From positions 16,497 to 80,496 of the forward strand of contig JAIMBD010000013.1 in the NCBI GenBank assembly GCA_023511625.1: DNA of 64,000 nt, read 5' to 3'. Below are positions 1-9,196 of this stretch, in pieces. Under the pieces are notes generated by a model that saw only the letters and a list, made by a program, of their open reading frames with translations, was not told where the DNA came from and made no database searches. Both the position numbers and the translations under genes were made by a program. Source of the stretch: Bacillota bacterium (GTDB taxonomy: Bacteria; Bacillota; Sulfobacillia; Sulfobacillales; Sulfobacillaceae). Numbering within the stretch: the first letter of the stretch is position 1; every line of letters starts with the position of its first letter.

Positions 1-2700
1 GACGGCCGGTTCGAGCGCTTTGCCCTCGACGGCAACCTGACCTGCCCGATGTGGGTGGGCGAGCGCATCTACTTTCTGAGCGACCACGAGGGCGTCGGCA
101 ACCTCTACTCCATCCGCCCCGACGGCCAAGACTTGATCCGCCACACCGACCATCTGACCTACTACGCGCGCAATGCCCAGAGCGACGGGAAGACCATCGT
201 GTACCATGCCGGCGCCGACCTTTATCGCTACGACCCCGAAACCGGCCAGAGCGCGCTCATCCCCGTGCGCTTCCACAGCCAGCGCACCGAGCGCCAACGG
301 CGCTTCGTCTCTGCTGCCCGCTACCTCACCGATTACGCGCCTTCACCCGAAGGCCATCTCCTGTTGGTGGAGACGCGCGGCAAACTCTTTACCCTCGGGC
401 CCTTCGAAGGGCCAGCAGAACAGTGGGGCATCCCCCAAGGGGTGCGCTACCGCTTAAGCCAATGGGTCCACCGAGACGGGGGCGACGCCCTGGTGGCCGT
501 CAGCGACGAAGGCGGCGAGGAGGGCGTGGAGCTCATGCTCTTCGGCCCGGTGGCAGAACGCCGGCGGCTGGCCGAGGGCATAGGGCGCGTGACGGAACTG
601 GTCGCCTCGCCCGACGGGCGCTGGGCCGCGTTCGCCAACCACCGGTTTGAGCTCGGCCTCATCGACCTCGAGCACGGCGGGTGGCGCCGCCTGGACCACA
701 CCCCCTACGGCCCCATCACCGGCCTCGCCTGGTCTCCCGACAGCCGGTGGGTGGCGTACAGCCGCCCAGAGACCGCCAAGACGGCCGCCATCTACCTGGT
801 CGCCCCTGCCGAAGGCGCGGTGCGGGCGGCCACGCGTCCGGTCTTGCGCGACGTGGCCCCCGTCTTCGACCCCGAGGGCCGATATCTTTATTTCTTAGGC
901 TATCGGCAGTTCAATCCGGTCTACGACAACCTCCGTTTCGACCTCGGCTTTCCGTACGGTGTGCGCCCCTACGCCATTCCGTTGCGCGCCGATCTCCGCT
1001 CGCCCTTTGACCCCTTGCCCCGGCCAGAGACCAAGGAAGAAGGCGGCGCGAAAGAGGGCGAGACCCCTGCGCCGACAGTGGAGATCGATTGGGAGGGCAT
1101 CGCCGACCGGGTAGTGGCCTTCCCGGTGGCCGAAGGGCGCTACCTGCAGATCGAGGCCCTGCCGGGGCGCGTATTCTACACCGTCGAACCGGCCGTGGGC
1201 AGCCTCGGGCACTCCTTTTTCCCCGGCGCCCCCCAAGCCCGCTCCAGCCTCAAGCAGTTTGACCTCAAGACCCTCAAAGAGGAGACGTTGGCCAATGAGG
1301 TCACGAGCTTTCGCTTGGCGCCGAACGGCTCGGCCTTGGTCATCCGCTCCCGCGACCGGTTGCGGGTGGTCAAGCCGGGCGAGAAGGTGGACGACAAACG
1401 CCTGGCACCGGGACGCGAATCCGGTATCGTGGACCTCGAGCGGATTTCGGTCGAGGTCGACCCCGAAGCCGAGTGGGCGCAGATGCAGCGGGAGGCGTGG
1501 CGGCTGATGCGCGACAACTTCTGGAACGCCGAGATGTCGGCGGTGGACTGGGAAGGGGTGTTCTGGCGCTACGCCGCGCTTTTGCCCCGCGTGGGGTGCC
1601 GCAGCGAGTTCTCGGACCTCCTGTGGGAAATGCAGGGCGAGCTCGGCACCTCGCACGCCTACGAGATGGGCGGCGAGTACCGCCGCGAACCCGACCACCG
1701 GGTGGGACTACTCGGCTGTGTGGGACACTGGTCGGATGCCGACCAGGGGTGGCGGATCGACCACGTGTGGCGCGGCGACAGCTGGCAAGAAGGCGCTGAC
1801 GCACCGGTGGCAGCGCCCGGGGTAAACCTTGGGCCCGGCGACGTCATCGTGGCCATCGACGGCCAGCCTTTGCAACGCCGACTGCCGCCCGGACGACTCC
1901 TCGTCAACAAGGCCAACCGCCACGTGCGCCTGGCGGTGCGCCGGGCCGGCCAAGCGCCTGGCGCGGCGCCCGAATCGGTGGTGGTGCGCACGCTGGAGTC
2001 CGAGGCCAACCTCTGCTACCGCGACTGGGTGCGGCGCAATCGCGAGCGGGTTCACGCCGCCACCGGTGGCCGTATCGGCTACGTGCACGTGCCTGACATG
2101 GGACCGCGCGGGTTCGCCGAGTTCTACCGCGCCTATCTGGCCGAGTCGACCCGAGAGGGGCTCATCGTCGACGTGCGCTTCAACGGCGGCGGCCACGTCT
2201 CTCAATTGCTGTTGGAGACCTTGGCGCGGCGGCCCATCGGGTACGACATCCCGCGCCACGGCGTGCCGGAACCCTATCCGGGGGACAGCGTGCGCGGCCC
2301 GCTGATCGTGCTGACCAATGAACACGCCGGCTCCGACGGCGACATCTTCACCCACGCCGTCCGCCGGCTCGGGCTCGGCCCGGTGCTTGGGGTGCGCACG
2401 TGGGGGGGAGTGATCGGCATCTGGGCCCGTCACCCGCTGGTGGACGGCACCGTCACCACCCAGCCGGAGTTTTCGTTCTGGTTTGAAGACGTGGGGTATG
2501 GGATCGAAAACTACGGGGCGTCACCCGACATCGAGGTGGAAAACCGCCCCCAGGACTACCGGGCAGGGGTCGACGCCCAGCTGGAACGGGCCATCGGCGA
2601 GGCCCTCGAACGCCTGCGCCAAAACCCTCCCGTCCTGCCGGAATTTGGTCCTCCGCCGAGCCGAGCCCTGCCCACGGCGCTGCCGCCGCGCCGGGCCTAA
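1..2700 (+). CDS. Tricorn protease homologue, 5' end outside window
   Basis: Large cytosolic serine protease of the tricorn family, which degrades oligopeptides released by other proteases. The frame is open from base 1, so 899 residues are visible; the ATG at 49 is internal because the preceding residues already read as beta-propeller sequence. Visible parts: N-terminal propeller repeats to about residue 440, a helical domain, a PDZ-like segment with PGDVIVAIDG, and the C-terminal catalytic domain. Catalytic residues are conserved: the SHAYE motif with Ser551-His552, the nucleophile in AGSDGD (Ser778), and the Glu of GIENYGASPD. It ends convergently with speE, the TAA overlapping the TAG of the other strand by two bases. 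Tricorn is best known from archaea but also occurs in bacteria. Confidence 0.93.
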   Translation, partial: DGRFERFALDGNLTCPMWVGERIYFLSDHEGVGNLYSIRPDGQDLIRHTDHLTYYARNAQSDGKTIVYHAGADLYRYDPETGQSALIPVRFHSQRTERQRRFVSAARYLTDYAPSPEGHLLLVETRGKLFTLGPFEGPAEQWGIPQGVRYRLSQWVHRDGGDALVAVSDEGGEEGVELMLFGPVAERRRLAEGIGRVTELVASPDGRWAAFANHRFELGLIDLEHGGWRRLDHTPYGPITGLAWSPDSRWVAYSRPETAKTAAIYLVAPAEGAVRAATRPVLRDVAPVFDPEGRYLYFLGYRQFNPVYDNLRFDLGFPYGVRPYAIPLRADLRSPFDPLPRPETKEEGGAKEGETPAPTVEIDWEGIADRVVAFPVAEGRYLQIEALPGRVFYTVEPAVGSLGHSFFPGAPQARSSLKQFDLKTLKEETLANEVTSFRLAPNGSALVIRSRDRLRVVKPGEKVDDKRLAPGRESGIVDLERISVEVDPEAEWAQMQREAWRLMRDNFWNAEMSAVDWEGVFWRYAALLPRVGCRSEFSDLLWEMQGELGTSHAYEMGGEYRREPDHRVGLLGCVGHWSDADQGWRIDHVWRGDSWQEGADAPVAAPGVNLGPGDVIVAIDGQPLQRRLPPGRLLVNKANRHVRLAVRRAGQAPGAAPESVVVRTLESEANLCYRDWVRRNRERVHAATGGRIGYVHVPDMGPRGFAEFYRAYLAESTREGLIVDVRFNGGGHVSQLLLETLARRPIGYDIPRHGVPEPYPGDSVRGPLIVLTNEHAGSDGDIFTHAVRRLGLGPVLGVRTWGGVIGIWARHPLVDGTVTTQPEFSFWFEDVGYGIENYGASPDIEVENRPQDYRAGVDAQLERAIGEALERLRQNPPVLPEFGPPPSRALPTALPPRRA

Positions 2701-3560
2701 AGCCCGGCCGCGCCGGCGCGCATGGCCGGCGGTAAAAGTTCGGCCAGCAACGGCGGCAAGGCAAAACTGGCGCGGTGCACGGTGGCGTTGTACCACCGCG
2801 TGGGCCAATCCACGGTGCGCCGCGGGACCGCCGGGTCCGGGCCTTTGCTGGCCGCAATGAAGGTGAAAAGCCCGCCGGGGTAGGTGGGCACGATGCACCA
2901 GTACACCTTGGCCAGGGGGAAGACCGCCAAGCTGTCCTCTGCCACGTCGCGCACCGTTTCGGGGTTGTAAAACGGGGTCCCCGTCTGCTGGACAAAGATG
3001 CCCCCCTCTGCCAAGGCGCGCGCGACGGCACGGCGGAACGGCGGCGCGTAGAGTAGCCGCCCGGGCCCCTCGCCCTCGGGGTCGGTGGAATCGACTAAAA
3101 TCACGTCGTATCGGTCCTGTGGGTCGAGCTGCTCGACAAACTGAGCCCCATCCCGAAACAGCACCTCGAGGCGGGGATCGGCAAACGAGACGGCGTGGCC
3201 TGGGAGATACCGTTTGGAGACCTCCACCACTTCGGGGTCGATCTCGACCAGCGTCACCCGCTGCACCCAGGGACAGCGCAACACCTCGCGGGCCAGACCC
3301 CCATCTCCCCCGCCGATGATCAGCACGCGTTCGGGAGCAGGATGGGCGCTCAACGGGACCAACGCCATCATCTCGTGATAGATGAACTCGTCGCCGGCGG
3401 TAGTCTGGAGGATCCCGTCCAAGACCAGCGTGGGGCCGAAGGCCTCGGTCTCCAACACGGCGATGTCCTGAAACCGGGAGCGACCGGTGTACAGCACACG
3501 CCGCACCTTCCACTCCAGGCGATGACCAGACGAGGCCGTCTCGCTAAACCACAACGCCAC
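2697..3560 (-). CDS. speE: Spermidine synthase (polyamine aminopropyltransferase)
   Basis: Transfers the aminopropyl group of decarboxylated AdoMet to putrescine or a related amine. The 287-residue reading has the family landmarks in order: N-terminal beta domain (FQDIAVLETEAFG, LVLDG), DEFIYHEMM, the nucleotide loop IIGGGDGG, and the acidic DSTDPEGEG motif. I chose the GTG at 3560 because GAGGAGGG lies nine bases upstream and the protein then starts ALWFSET, as most SpeE proteins do; an upstream ATG at 3608 would add 16 unrelated residues without a ribosome site. It converges on the tricorn gene with overlapping stop codons. Putrescine supply could come from the arginase at 41 kb through ornithine (inference). 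Confidence 0.93.
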   Translation of the reverse strand: MALWFSETASSGHRLEWKVRRVLYTGRSRFQDIAVLETEAFGPTLVLDGILQTTAGDEFIYHEMMALVPLSAHPAPERVLIIGGGDGGLAREVLRCPWVQRVTLVEIDPEVVEVSKRYLPGHAVSFADPRLEVLFRDGAQFVEQLDPQDRYDVILVDSTDPEGEGPGRLLYAPPFRRAVARALAEGGIFVQQTGTPFYNPETVRDVAEDSLAVFPLAKVYWCIVPTYPGGLFTFIAASKGPDPAVPRRTVDWPTRWYNATVHRASFALPPLLAELLPPAMRAGAAGL

Positions 3561-3712
3561 CGCTACCAACCCTCCTCTGCGGACCAGGCCGAGCCTTCCC
3601 ACCGGCATGCCCGTCCCGACCGATCGCGGAGGGCGGTCGGGTCTCCGGCGCGTGCCGGGTTCCGGCCTCGCCCAATCCTTGCCTGCGCAGGCCCAAAAAT
3701 GCCCCGCGCGTT

Positions 3713-3988
3713 TTAGAACGAATGGGTCTGGTAGTATTCGGCGTTGATGCGCGCGTAATCCTTAAATTCCTCGGGCAGCTCGCTCTCCTCGAAGATGGCC
3801 TCCACCGGGCACTCGGGAACACAGGCGCCACAGTCGATGCAGGTGTTGGGGTCGATGTAGAGCTGGGGGGCCTCATCGAACAAGGGGCCATCGACGTTCT
3901 CCACCGGGTGGATGCAGTCGACCGGGCAGACCTGCACGCAGCTCTGATCCTTGACATCGATGCAGCGCGCCGTGATCACGTGGGGCAT
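3713..3988 (-). CDS. Seven-iron [3Fe-4S][4Fe-4S] ferredoxin
   Basis: Small soluble electron carrier of 91 residues. The N-terminal cysteine pattern is C-x7-C-x3-C-P (Cys8, Cys16, Cys20) instead of the C-x2-C-x2-C of 2[4Fe-4S] ferredoxins; the second cluster motif is CIDCGACVPECP. This is the signature of the Bacillus/Thermus-type seven-iron ferredoxins. The start MPHVITARC at 3988 is set by GGGAGGG eight bases upstream; the longer reading from 4021 has no ribosome site. An extended -10 TATAAT lies just upstream at 4021-4026. A natural partner is the ferredoxin-NADP reductase at 26.3 kb (inference). Confidence 0.93.
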   Translation of the reverse strand: MPHVITARCIDVKDQSCVQVCPVDCIHPVENVDGPLFDEAPQLYIDPNTCIDCGACVPECPVEAIFEESELPEEFKDYARINAEYYQTHSF

Positions 3989-4020
3989 GAATGTCCCTCC
4001 CTTGGGTAATTTACTGGTCA

Positions 4021-4047
4021 ATTATAGCAGACCTGGCCAGGCTCCAA
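4021..4047 (-). promoter_or_regulatory. Promoter of the ferredoxin gene
   Basis: On the minus strand, TTGGAG (4047-4042) is followed after 15 bases by TATAAT (4026-4021), the latter preceded by TGC as an extended -10. The spacing is short, so the extended -10 probably carries most of the activity. Confidence 0.5.
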
Positions 4048-4174
4048 CACGGCGCCGCTCGGCACCTAGGCCAGAGGAGTGGGGCATAGCCATGTAACGG
4101 CGGTACCGCCACCAGGCATTGCTGGGGGCAGATCAGGCAACCGCCGGACAGCAAGCAGGGGGAGGGTGCTGACC

Positions 4175-5227
4175 GTGGGAAAAGACCGAGGCTGGTGGCG
4201 TTTTGCCCGCGAATACCTCGAAGCCGTGCGCCCGGCTGTGGCCCGAGGACTCGAGCCCATCCGCCGCCGGGCCGAAGCCATCCCCGACCCCCGCCTGAAG
4301 GCGGCTGCCCTGGAATCGCTCCGCACCAAAACGTTCCACTGCGAGGGCGGCGGAGTCTTGGCCGGGCCCAGTCGCGACCCCACGGGCCAGGTCCTGCCGG
4401 TGATCCTGGCCTACCAGACCCTATGCGACTACCTCGACACCCTCACCGACCGCGGGCCGTCCCGAGACCCCGAGAACCTCCGGGCTTTACACGAAGCCCT
4501 GGAAGACGCGGTCCGGCCCGGCGCCGCCGTGCGCGACTACTACCGGCACCACCCCGACCGCCAAGACGGCGGCTACCTCGTCTACCTGGTCACCACTTGT
4601 CAGGAGGGGCTTGGCGCCCTCGCCGCCTGGCCGGCGCGCGGCGAGCCCCGGGCCCTAGTGTTGGTCCGCGGCTACGCCGCCTTACAGGTGGCCAAGCACG
4701 GACCGGTCGCCCAGCGCCGGGAGCAGCTTTACGCGCTGTGGCGGCAGGGGGGAGCCTTCGCCCGCGACCTGCACTGGTGGGAGTACACGGCTGCCCTGGG
4801 CTCGACGCTGGCCCTCTTCGTCCTGGCGGCCGAACTCGCCGCCCATCCCCAAGTCTCCGACGACGTCCTCGATGCCTTGGTCGGGCTCTACCACCCCTGG
4901 ATGGGGTGCCTCCACATCTTACTCGATTACTGGGTCGACCGGGCCGAGGACGCCCGGTACGGCGACTTTAACTTCGTGGACCAGTACCCCTCCCCGGCCA
5001 TGGCCGCGGCCCGACTGGCCGACCTCGTCAGCTGCTGCCTGCAAAGAGCCGACGCCCTGCCCGACGCGGCCTTCCACCGCTACGTCGCCCGCGGACTTGT
5101 GGCCTTCTATCTGGCCGACCGGAAAGTGGGATTTCCACCTTCGGCCGAATCCCGGGCGCTCTTGGTTCGGGGCGGATTTGCCACCCAGGTCATGTGGATC
5201 CTAGCCCATTGGGCTCGCGCGATCTGA
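4175..5227 (+). CDS. ytpB: YtpB-like tetraprenyl-beta-curcumene synthase (DUF2600)
   Basis: Type I terpene cyclase-like protein of 350 residues. In Bacillus the family converts tetraprenyl diphosphate to the C35 sesquarterpene tetraprenyl-beta-curcumene. Seen here: FHCEGGGVLAG near residue 50, the Asp-rich CDYLDTLTDRG that would bind magnesium-diphosphate, and the downstream RAEDARYGDFNF region, all at the expected order and length. The GTG at 4175 follows GGGGGAGGG by eight bases; the ATG at 4079 upstream has no ribosome site and would add 32 low-complexity residues. The gene stands alone between the ferredoxin and the metal transporter. Product chain length cannot be read from sequence. Confidence 0.82.
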   Translation: MGKDRGWWRFAREYLEAVRPAVARGLEPIRRRAEAIPDPRLKAAALESLRTKTFHCEGGGVLAGPSRDPTGQVLPVILAYQTLCDYLDTLTDRGPSRDPENLRALHEALEDAVRPGAAVRDYYRHHPDRQDGGYLVYLVTTCQEGLGALAAWPARGEPRALVLVRGYAALQVAKHGPVAQRREQLYALWRQGGAFARDLHWWEYTAALGSTLALFVLAAELAAHPQVSDDVLDALVGLYHPWMGCLHILLDYWVDRAEDARYGDFNFVDQYPSPAMAAARLADLVSCCLQRADALPDAAFHRYVARGLVAFYLADRKVGFPPSAESRALLVRGGFATQVMWILAHWARAI

Positions 5228-5327
5228 ATCTGGATTGACAACTCAAGTTGTCATTCCTAGAATGAACCCGAGTCTCGCCGGAGGGATGCTTGGCTCCCCA
5301 GGCAATGCGACAGAAAGGAGCATGTCC

Positions 5328-6296
5328 ATGCGTCGCCGTCTTGCGCCGGCTTTGGCCGGTGCTGCCCTTTGGGCCATAGCGGGCTGCGGCCAAGCGGCCG
5401 GCCAGCCCCCTGCCGAGCCGAGCCCGAAACCCGCCGTGGCCGTCGTCTACGCCGGGTCGCTGGCCTATCTCAACGACCAAGTCATCGGCCCCGCCTTTTC
5501 CAAAGCTACCGGTATCGCCTACCAGGGACGGGGCGGGGGGTCGTTTGCCATGGCCCATCAAATCGCGAGCGGGCTCATCCCCGCCGACGTCTTCGAGAGC
5601 ATCGGGCTTTCCCCGATTCAACAACTCGAGCCTGAGAAAACCCGCTGGGCTGTGGAGGTGGCCTCGACTCCCCTGGTCATCGCCTACAACCCCCACTCCC
5701 AAGACGCCCCGCTCTTCGAAGCCGTGGCCAGCGGCAAGCGCCCACTGCGCGACCTGTTCACCTTCCTCGCCAGCCAGCCGGTTCGGCTCGGCCGCACCAA
5801 TCCCGCCACGGATCCGCAGGGACAAGCCTTCTATTTGATGGTAGAATTGGCCACGCGACTCTATCACCTGCCGCCGGACACCGTCCAGCGCATCCTCGGC
5901 CCGTGGGACAACCCGCACCAAGTCTACTCCGAGGAAGGCCTGCCCACGGAGCTTCAGGCGGGCGGCCTGGATTTGGCCTCGGCTTTCCTTCCGGAAGCGG
6001 TGCAACGCCACCTGCCCTACATCCCGCTGCCGCCGCAGCTGAACTTCTCCGACCCCAGCTTGGCGTCGTGGTATGCCACGGCCAGCCTCACCATCCCAAA
6101 GGTGGGCACTGTGCACGGCGCGCCCTTGGCGGTGTGGGTGACAACCATCGGCAATCGCCCCGCAGGCGCTCGCTTCGTGGCCTTCCTGCTCCGCGACCGC
6201 GCCGCTTTGCGGGCGCAAGGATACCCACCCCTTCCGCCGGTGGTGGCAGGGTCGGCGAACGCCATCCCCCAGGTGGTGGCCCGTGCCCTCCATTGA
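5328..6296 (+). CDS. Tungstate/molybdate-type ABC substrate-binding lipoprotein
   Basis: Extracytoplasmic receptor of an oxyanion ABC transporter, 322 residues. The N-terminus is a lipoprotein signal with lipobox AIAGC (Cys20). The mature part begins with VAVVYAGSLAYLND and continues with SFAMAHQIASG and ADVFESIG, the pattern of WtpA/ModA-like binding proteins (WtpA-type by the AGSL start). Of two close ATGs, the one at 5328 is seven bases from GAAAGGAG; that at 5322 is only one base away. It is followed by permease and ATPase genes overlapping one another, so the three are one operon. Whether the ligand is tungstate, molybdate or both is not decided by the sequence. Confidence 0.85.
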   Translation: MRRRLAPALAGAALWAIAGCGQAAGQPPAEPSPKPAVAVVYAGSLAYLNDQVIGPAFSKATGIAYQGRGGGSFAMAHQIASGLIPADVFESIGLSPIQQLEPEKTRWAVEVASTPLVIAYNPHSQDAPLFEAVASGKRPLRDLFTFLASQPVRLGRTNPATDPQGQAFYLMVELATRLYHLPPDTVQRILGPWDNPHQVYSEEGLPTELQAGGLDLASAFLPEAVQRHLPYIPLPPQLNFSDPSLASWYATASLTIPKVGTVHGAPLAVWVTTIGNRPAGARFVAFLLRDRAALRAQGYPPLPPVVAGSANAIPQVVARALH

Positions 6297-7062
6297 CCGC
6301 CGCCGGGGCTGGGGGGTGATGGCCGCGTTGGCCGTGGCCGTGGCGCTGATCCCGTTCGCCGTCCTCCTCGTCGAGACGCCGTGGAAGCACCTCGGGGACC
6401 TCGGCGCGGCCGCCGGTCCCGTCGCGGTCACTGCGGCGGCCGGCGGCGTGGCCTTGGCAGTGGTGGTGGGTTTGGGCCTACCTGCTGCCTGGTACCTGGC
6501 GCGCCACGCCTCGACTCCTTTTCGCCGGGTGAGCGAGGCGGCCATGGTGGCCCTCTTGCTGATGCCGCCCTTGGTCTTGGGGTTGGTGTTGGCGTACCTG
6601 TTGGGACCAGACACTCCCGTGGGAGCCTGGCTCCTACGCCTCGGGGTCACCCCCACCAACTCCTTCTTTGCCTTGGTCGTGGCCCAGGTCTACGAGGCCT
6701 TCCCCTATTTCGTCCTCACCGCCTGGGCCGCCTTTACCACAGTGCCCCGCGTCTACGAGGAAGCCGCCGCCAACCTTCGCCCGCACCCGCTCGCGGTCTT
6801 CCGGGAAGTCACTCTGCCCCTGGCCGCCCCTGGTCTCGTCGCCGCGCTGGCCATGGCATGGGCCCGCCTGGTGGGCGCCTTCGGTGCCGTCATCGTGGTG
6901 GCGTACCATCCGGTGGGCCTGCCGGTGGCGATCTGGATTGGGCTGGAAGAAACCGGCCTGGCTTCTGCCCTGCCGCTGGCCGTGGCCCTGCTGGCCCTCG
7001 GGTTCCCCGTCCCCTTAGCGCTGATGGTCTGGAGGCAGAGCCGTGATCCGCTGGCAGGTTGA
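6283..7062 (+). CDS. Tungstate/molybdate ABC transporter permease
   Basis: Integral membrane subunit of 259 residues with about six hydrophobic segments. The cytoplasmic EAA loop that docks on the ATPase is visible as EEAAANLRPHPLAVF followed by EVTLPLAAPGL. The start is GTG at 6283, fourteen bases inside the end of the binding-protein gene, with AGGTGGTGG just upstream; this overlap implies translational coupling. The family is ModB/WtpB (BPD_transp_1). Confidence 0.88.
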   Translation: MPSIDRRRGWGVMAALAVAVALIPFAVLLVETPWKHLGDLGAAAGPVAVTAAAGGVALAVVVGLGLPAAWYLARHASTPFRRVSEAAMVALLLMPPLVLGLVLAYLLGPDTPVGAWLLRLGVTPTNSFFALVVAQVYEAFPYFVLTAWAAFTTVPRVYEEAAANLRPHPLAVFREVTLPLAAPGLVAALAMAWARLVGAFGAVIVVAYHPVGLPVAIWIGLEETGLASALPLAVALLALGFPVPLALMVWRQSRDPLAG

Positions 7063-8065
7063 CCTCACCTGGCCGGTCCGGCTGGCCTTCGATCTGGTCC
7101 TCCCCGACCCCCCGCCGGCCATTGTCGGGCTCATCGGTCCCAACGGGGCCGGCAAGACCACCCTCTTGCGCCATTGGGCCGGTATCGGTGGCGCCGTGCG
7201 CGGACGCGCCGCCTGGCACCAAGCGCCCCGCCCCGCCGATTGGCGGCTGGTCTGGGTCCCCCAGGCACCGAGCCTGTGGCCGCACCGGCGTCTGGACGCC
7301 CAATTGGCCTGGGTCTTAGGCCGTCCGTGGCACCAAGACCCAGAGGTGGCGCAATGGGTGGAACGCCTCGGCCTAGGTCCCCACCTCCACCGCTTTCCCC
7401 CTGAGCTCTCGGGCGGACTTGGGCAACGGGCCACGCTGGTGCGAGCCCTGGCCGCCCACCCCACCGTCCTCGCCCTGGATGAGGTCCTGTCGCAGGTCGA
7501 CGCTGGGGAACGGGAGCGGATCTGGGAAGGATTGGAAGACTGGGCCCAGGCCCGCCCTGGTCGCCTCGTCGTCATCACCAGCCACCGCTTCGAAGAGGTC
7601 CGCCGCTATTGCGACTACGTCGTGGTCCTGGCCGAAGGGACGGCCTGGGCCGGCACTCCGGACGCCTTGCGGCTGAAGCCACACGTGTGGGCCGTAGGGC
7701 AGGAAGTAGGCTATGCCGGGTTCCTTCCCGATTCCGTCGCGGAGGGAGCAGCGCCGTCCGAAACCCCTGCCCTGATCGGGTCAGCGGGCAGCACCCAGTG
7801 GGGCATGGCCCTCGACGAGTCGGTCCTCCACTGGCAACCGCCGGGACCCGCGCGGGCAGTGATGGCCCGGGTACGCGCGCTGCGCCCACCCTGGGCCGTG
7901 GAACTCGAGCTGCCGACCACCCTGGGACGCCGGCGCATGTGGCTTCCCTGGCCCCCGTGGCCCCCGCCACCGCCAGGGGCCACCGTGACGGTCTGGGCCA
8001 ACGGCCCGCGCGTCGCGAGCGGCCGCCCCGCAGTGCCGGAAATTCCAAAAGACCCCAACCCCTGA
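7043..8065 (+). CDS. Tungstate/molybdate ABC transporter ATPase
   Basis: ATP-hydrolysing subunit, 340 residues. Visible motifs: Walker A GPNGAGKTT, the ABC signature ELSGGLGQRATLVRALA, Walker B VLALDEVLSQVD, and the switch histidine in VITSHRFEE. The C-terminal 130 residues are proline-rich and degenerate, at the place where ModC/WtpC proteins carry a regulatory TOBE-like domain. Starts with GTG at 7043 inside the permease gene (20-base overlap), with GGAGGC upstream. The last gene of the transporter proper, it is followed after 13 bases by the regulator. Confidence 0.88.
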   Translation: MIRWQVDLTWPVRLAFDLVLPDPPPAIVGLIGPNGAGKTTLLRHWAGIGGAVRGRAAWHQAPRPADWRLVWVPQAPSLWPHRRLDAQLAWVLGRPWHQDPEVAQWVERLGLGPHLHRFPPELSGGLGQRATLVRALAAHPTVLALDEVLSQVDAGERERIWEGLEDWAQARPGRLVVITSHRFEEVRRYCDYVVVLAEGTAWAGTPDALRLKPHVWAVGQEVGYAGFLPDSVAEGAAPSETPALIGSAGSTQWGMALDESVLHWQPPGPARAVMARVRALRPPWAVELELPTTLGRRRMWLPWPPWPPPPPGATVTVWANGPRVASGRPAVPEIPKDPNP

Positions 8066-8078
8066 AGGAGGTGGTCGC

Positions 8079-9152
8079 ATGTCCCGTCCCCGCGCCCGCT
8101 CCTCGCGCGCGCCGCAGGCCGCCGGCCTAGGCCCCCTCGTCGCCCAGCGGCGCCGGGAACTCGGTCTATCCCAAGTGGCATTGGCCGCACGAGTGGGAAT
8201 CTCGCGCCAAAACCTCGCCCTGATCGAAGCCGGAAAGCGTCTGCCCCAACTTCCGGTGGCCCGCGCCTTGGCCCTGGCTTTGGGCCTCGACCTCAACGCG
8301 CTGTCAAGCGCGCTCGAGGCGCCGACGCCGGAGACCTCCCGGTGGCGGTGGCTTTTGGGCCACATCCCCAGCCGGCCCACCCCCGTGGTGTGGAGTTGGG
8401 TCGGCGACCACTTGGTCCTCGCCCCCGCCGCCTGGCTCGCCGTCCCGGGTTCAGCCATGGACGCCTTGTGGGACCCCGTCCCGGGCACCTTGGTCCCGCT
8501 CCCCGGCGCCCCGTCGCCGGCCGACACCCTTTTGGTGGCCGGATGCGACCCCTTGCTTTTCCCGCTGTGGCAAGCCACCCACAACCAGGCCGGTTGGCCC
8601 GCACTGCGCATCGTCCAGCTGGGCAGCGTCGCGGCCCTGGAAGCCCTCGCGCAAGGCGAGGTGGCCGTGGCCGGCACCCACTTAGCCGAGCCCGACCGGG
8701 GCCACCTTCTGGCCGGCGAGGAGTGGGTGCGCATCCGGTACCTGCAATGGGAGACAGGTCTTGTGGGCACGGTGTCGGACCGGCCAGAAGCGCTCACGGT
8801 GCTGCGCGAACCGGGGAGCGCCGCGCGGGCCTTGTGGGATCGCCAAGGCACTCCCCTTGGCGGACCCACCGTCGAGGTCGGCTCGCATTTAGAGGTGGCC
8901 CGGGTGGTGGCGCACAATCCGCACGCGCGCGGCGTGTCGCTGGCGCTGTACGCCCACTGGTTGGAATTGCCGTTTACGCTGTGGGCCGTCGAGGCCTTCG
9001 AGTGGGTCACTCGGCGCACGTGGATGGCGCGCGAACCCAGGGTCGCCGCCTTCCTACACTGGCTGTCCTCGCCCACTGTGGCTCGCGAGCTCAGCCGCTA
9101 CCCCGGAATCGCTCCGGATGCCCCCGGCCGACTGGCCTCGTCTGGGTCTTAA
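8079..9152 (+). CDS. XRE-family regulator with periplasmic-binding-like ligand domain
   Basis: Predicted transcription factor of 357 residues. Residues about 15-75 are a helix-turn-helix of the Cro/XRE type (LVAQRRRELGLSQVALAARV, then ISRQNLALIEAGKRLP). Residues about 150-330 resemble the cytoplasmic PBP_like domain found in molybdate-type regulators (LLVAGCDPLLFPL, LGSVAALEALAQGEVAVAGTH). Such one-component proteins bind the oxyanion directly and control uptake or cofactor genes. Position supports this: it follows the transporter ATPase by 13 bases with a strong GAAGGAGGTGG site. I infer it senses the transported oxyanion and regulates this operon, perhaps among others. Confidence 0.82.
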   Translation: MSRPRARSSRAPQAAGLGPLVAQRRRELGLSQVALAARVGISRQNLALIEAGKRLPQLPVARALALALGLDLNALSSALEAPTPETSRWRWLLGHIPSRPTPVVWSWVGDHLVLAPAAWLAVPGSAMDALWDPVPGTLVPLPGAPSPADTLLVAGCDPLLFPLWQATHNQAGWPALRIVQLGSVAALEALAQGEVAVAGTHLAEPDRGHLLAGEEWVRIRYLQWETGLVGTVSDRPEALTVLREPGSAARALWDRQGTPLGGPTVEVGSHLEVARVVAHNPHARGVSLALYAHWLELPFTLWAVEAFEWVTRRTWMAREPRVAAFLHWLSSPTVARELSRYPGIAPDAPGRLASSGS

Positions 9153-9196
9153 GGGCCGTCCCCCGACCTACCGGCGGTGTGCCCGGCGGGTGCCGC

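Noticed and set aside
895..1698. 267-codon minus-strand frame inside the tricorn gene
   Set aside because: Antisense to strongly conserved tricorn domains; its residue composition mirrors the sense codons.
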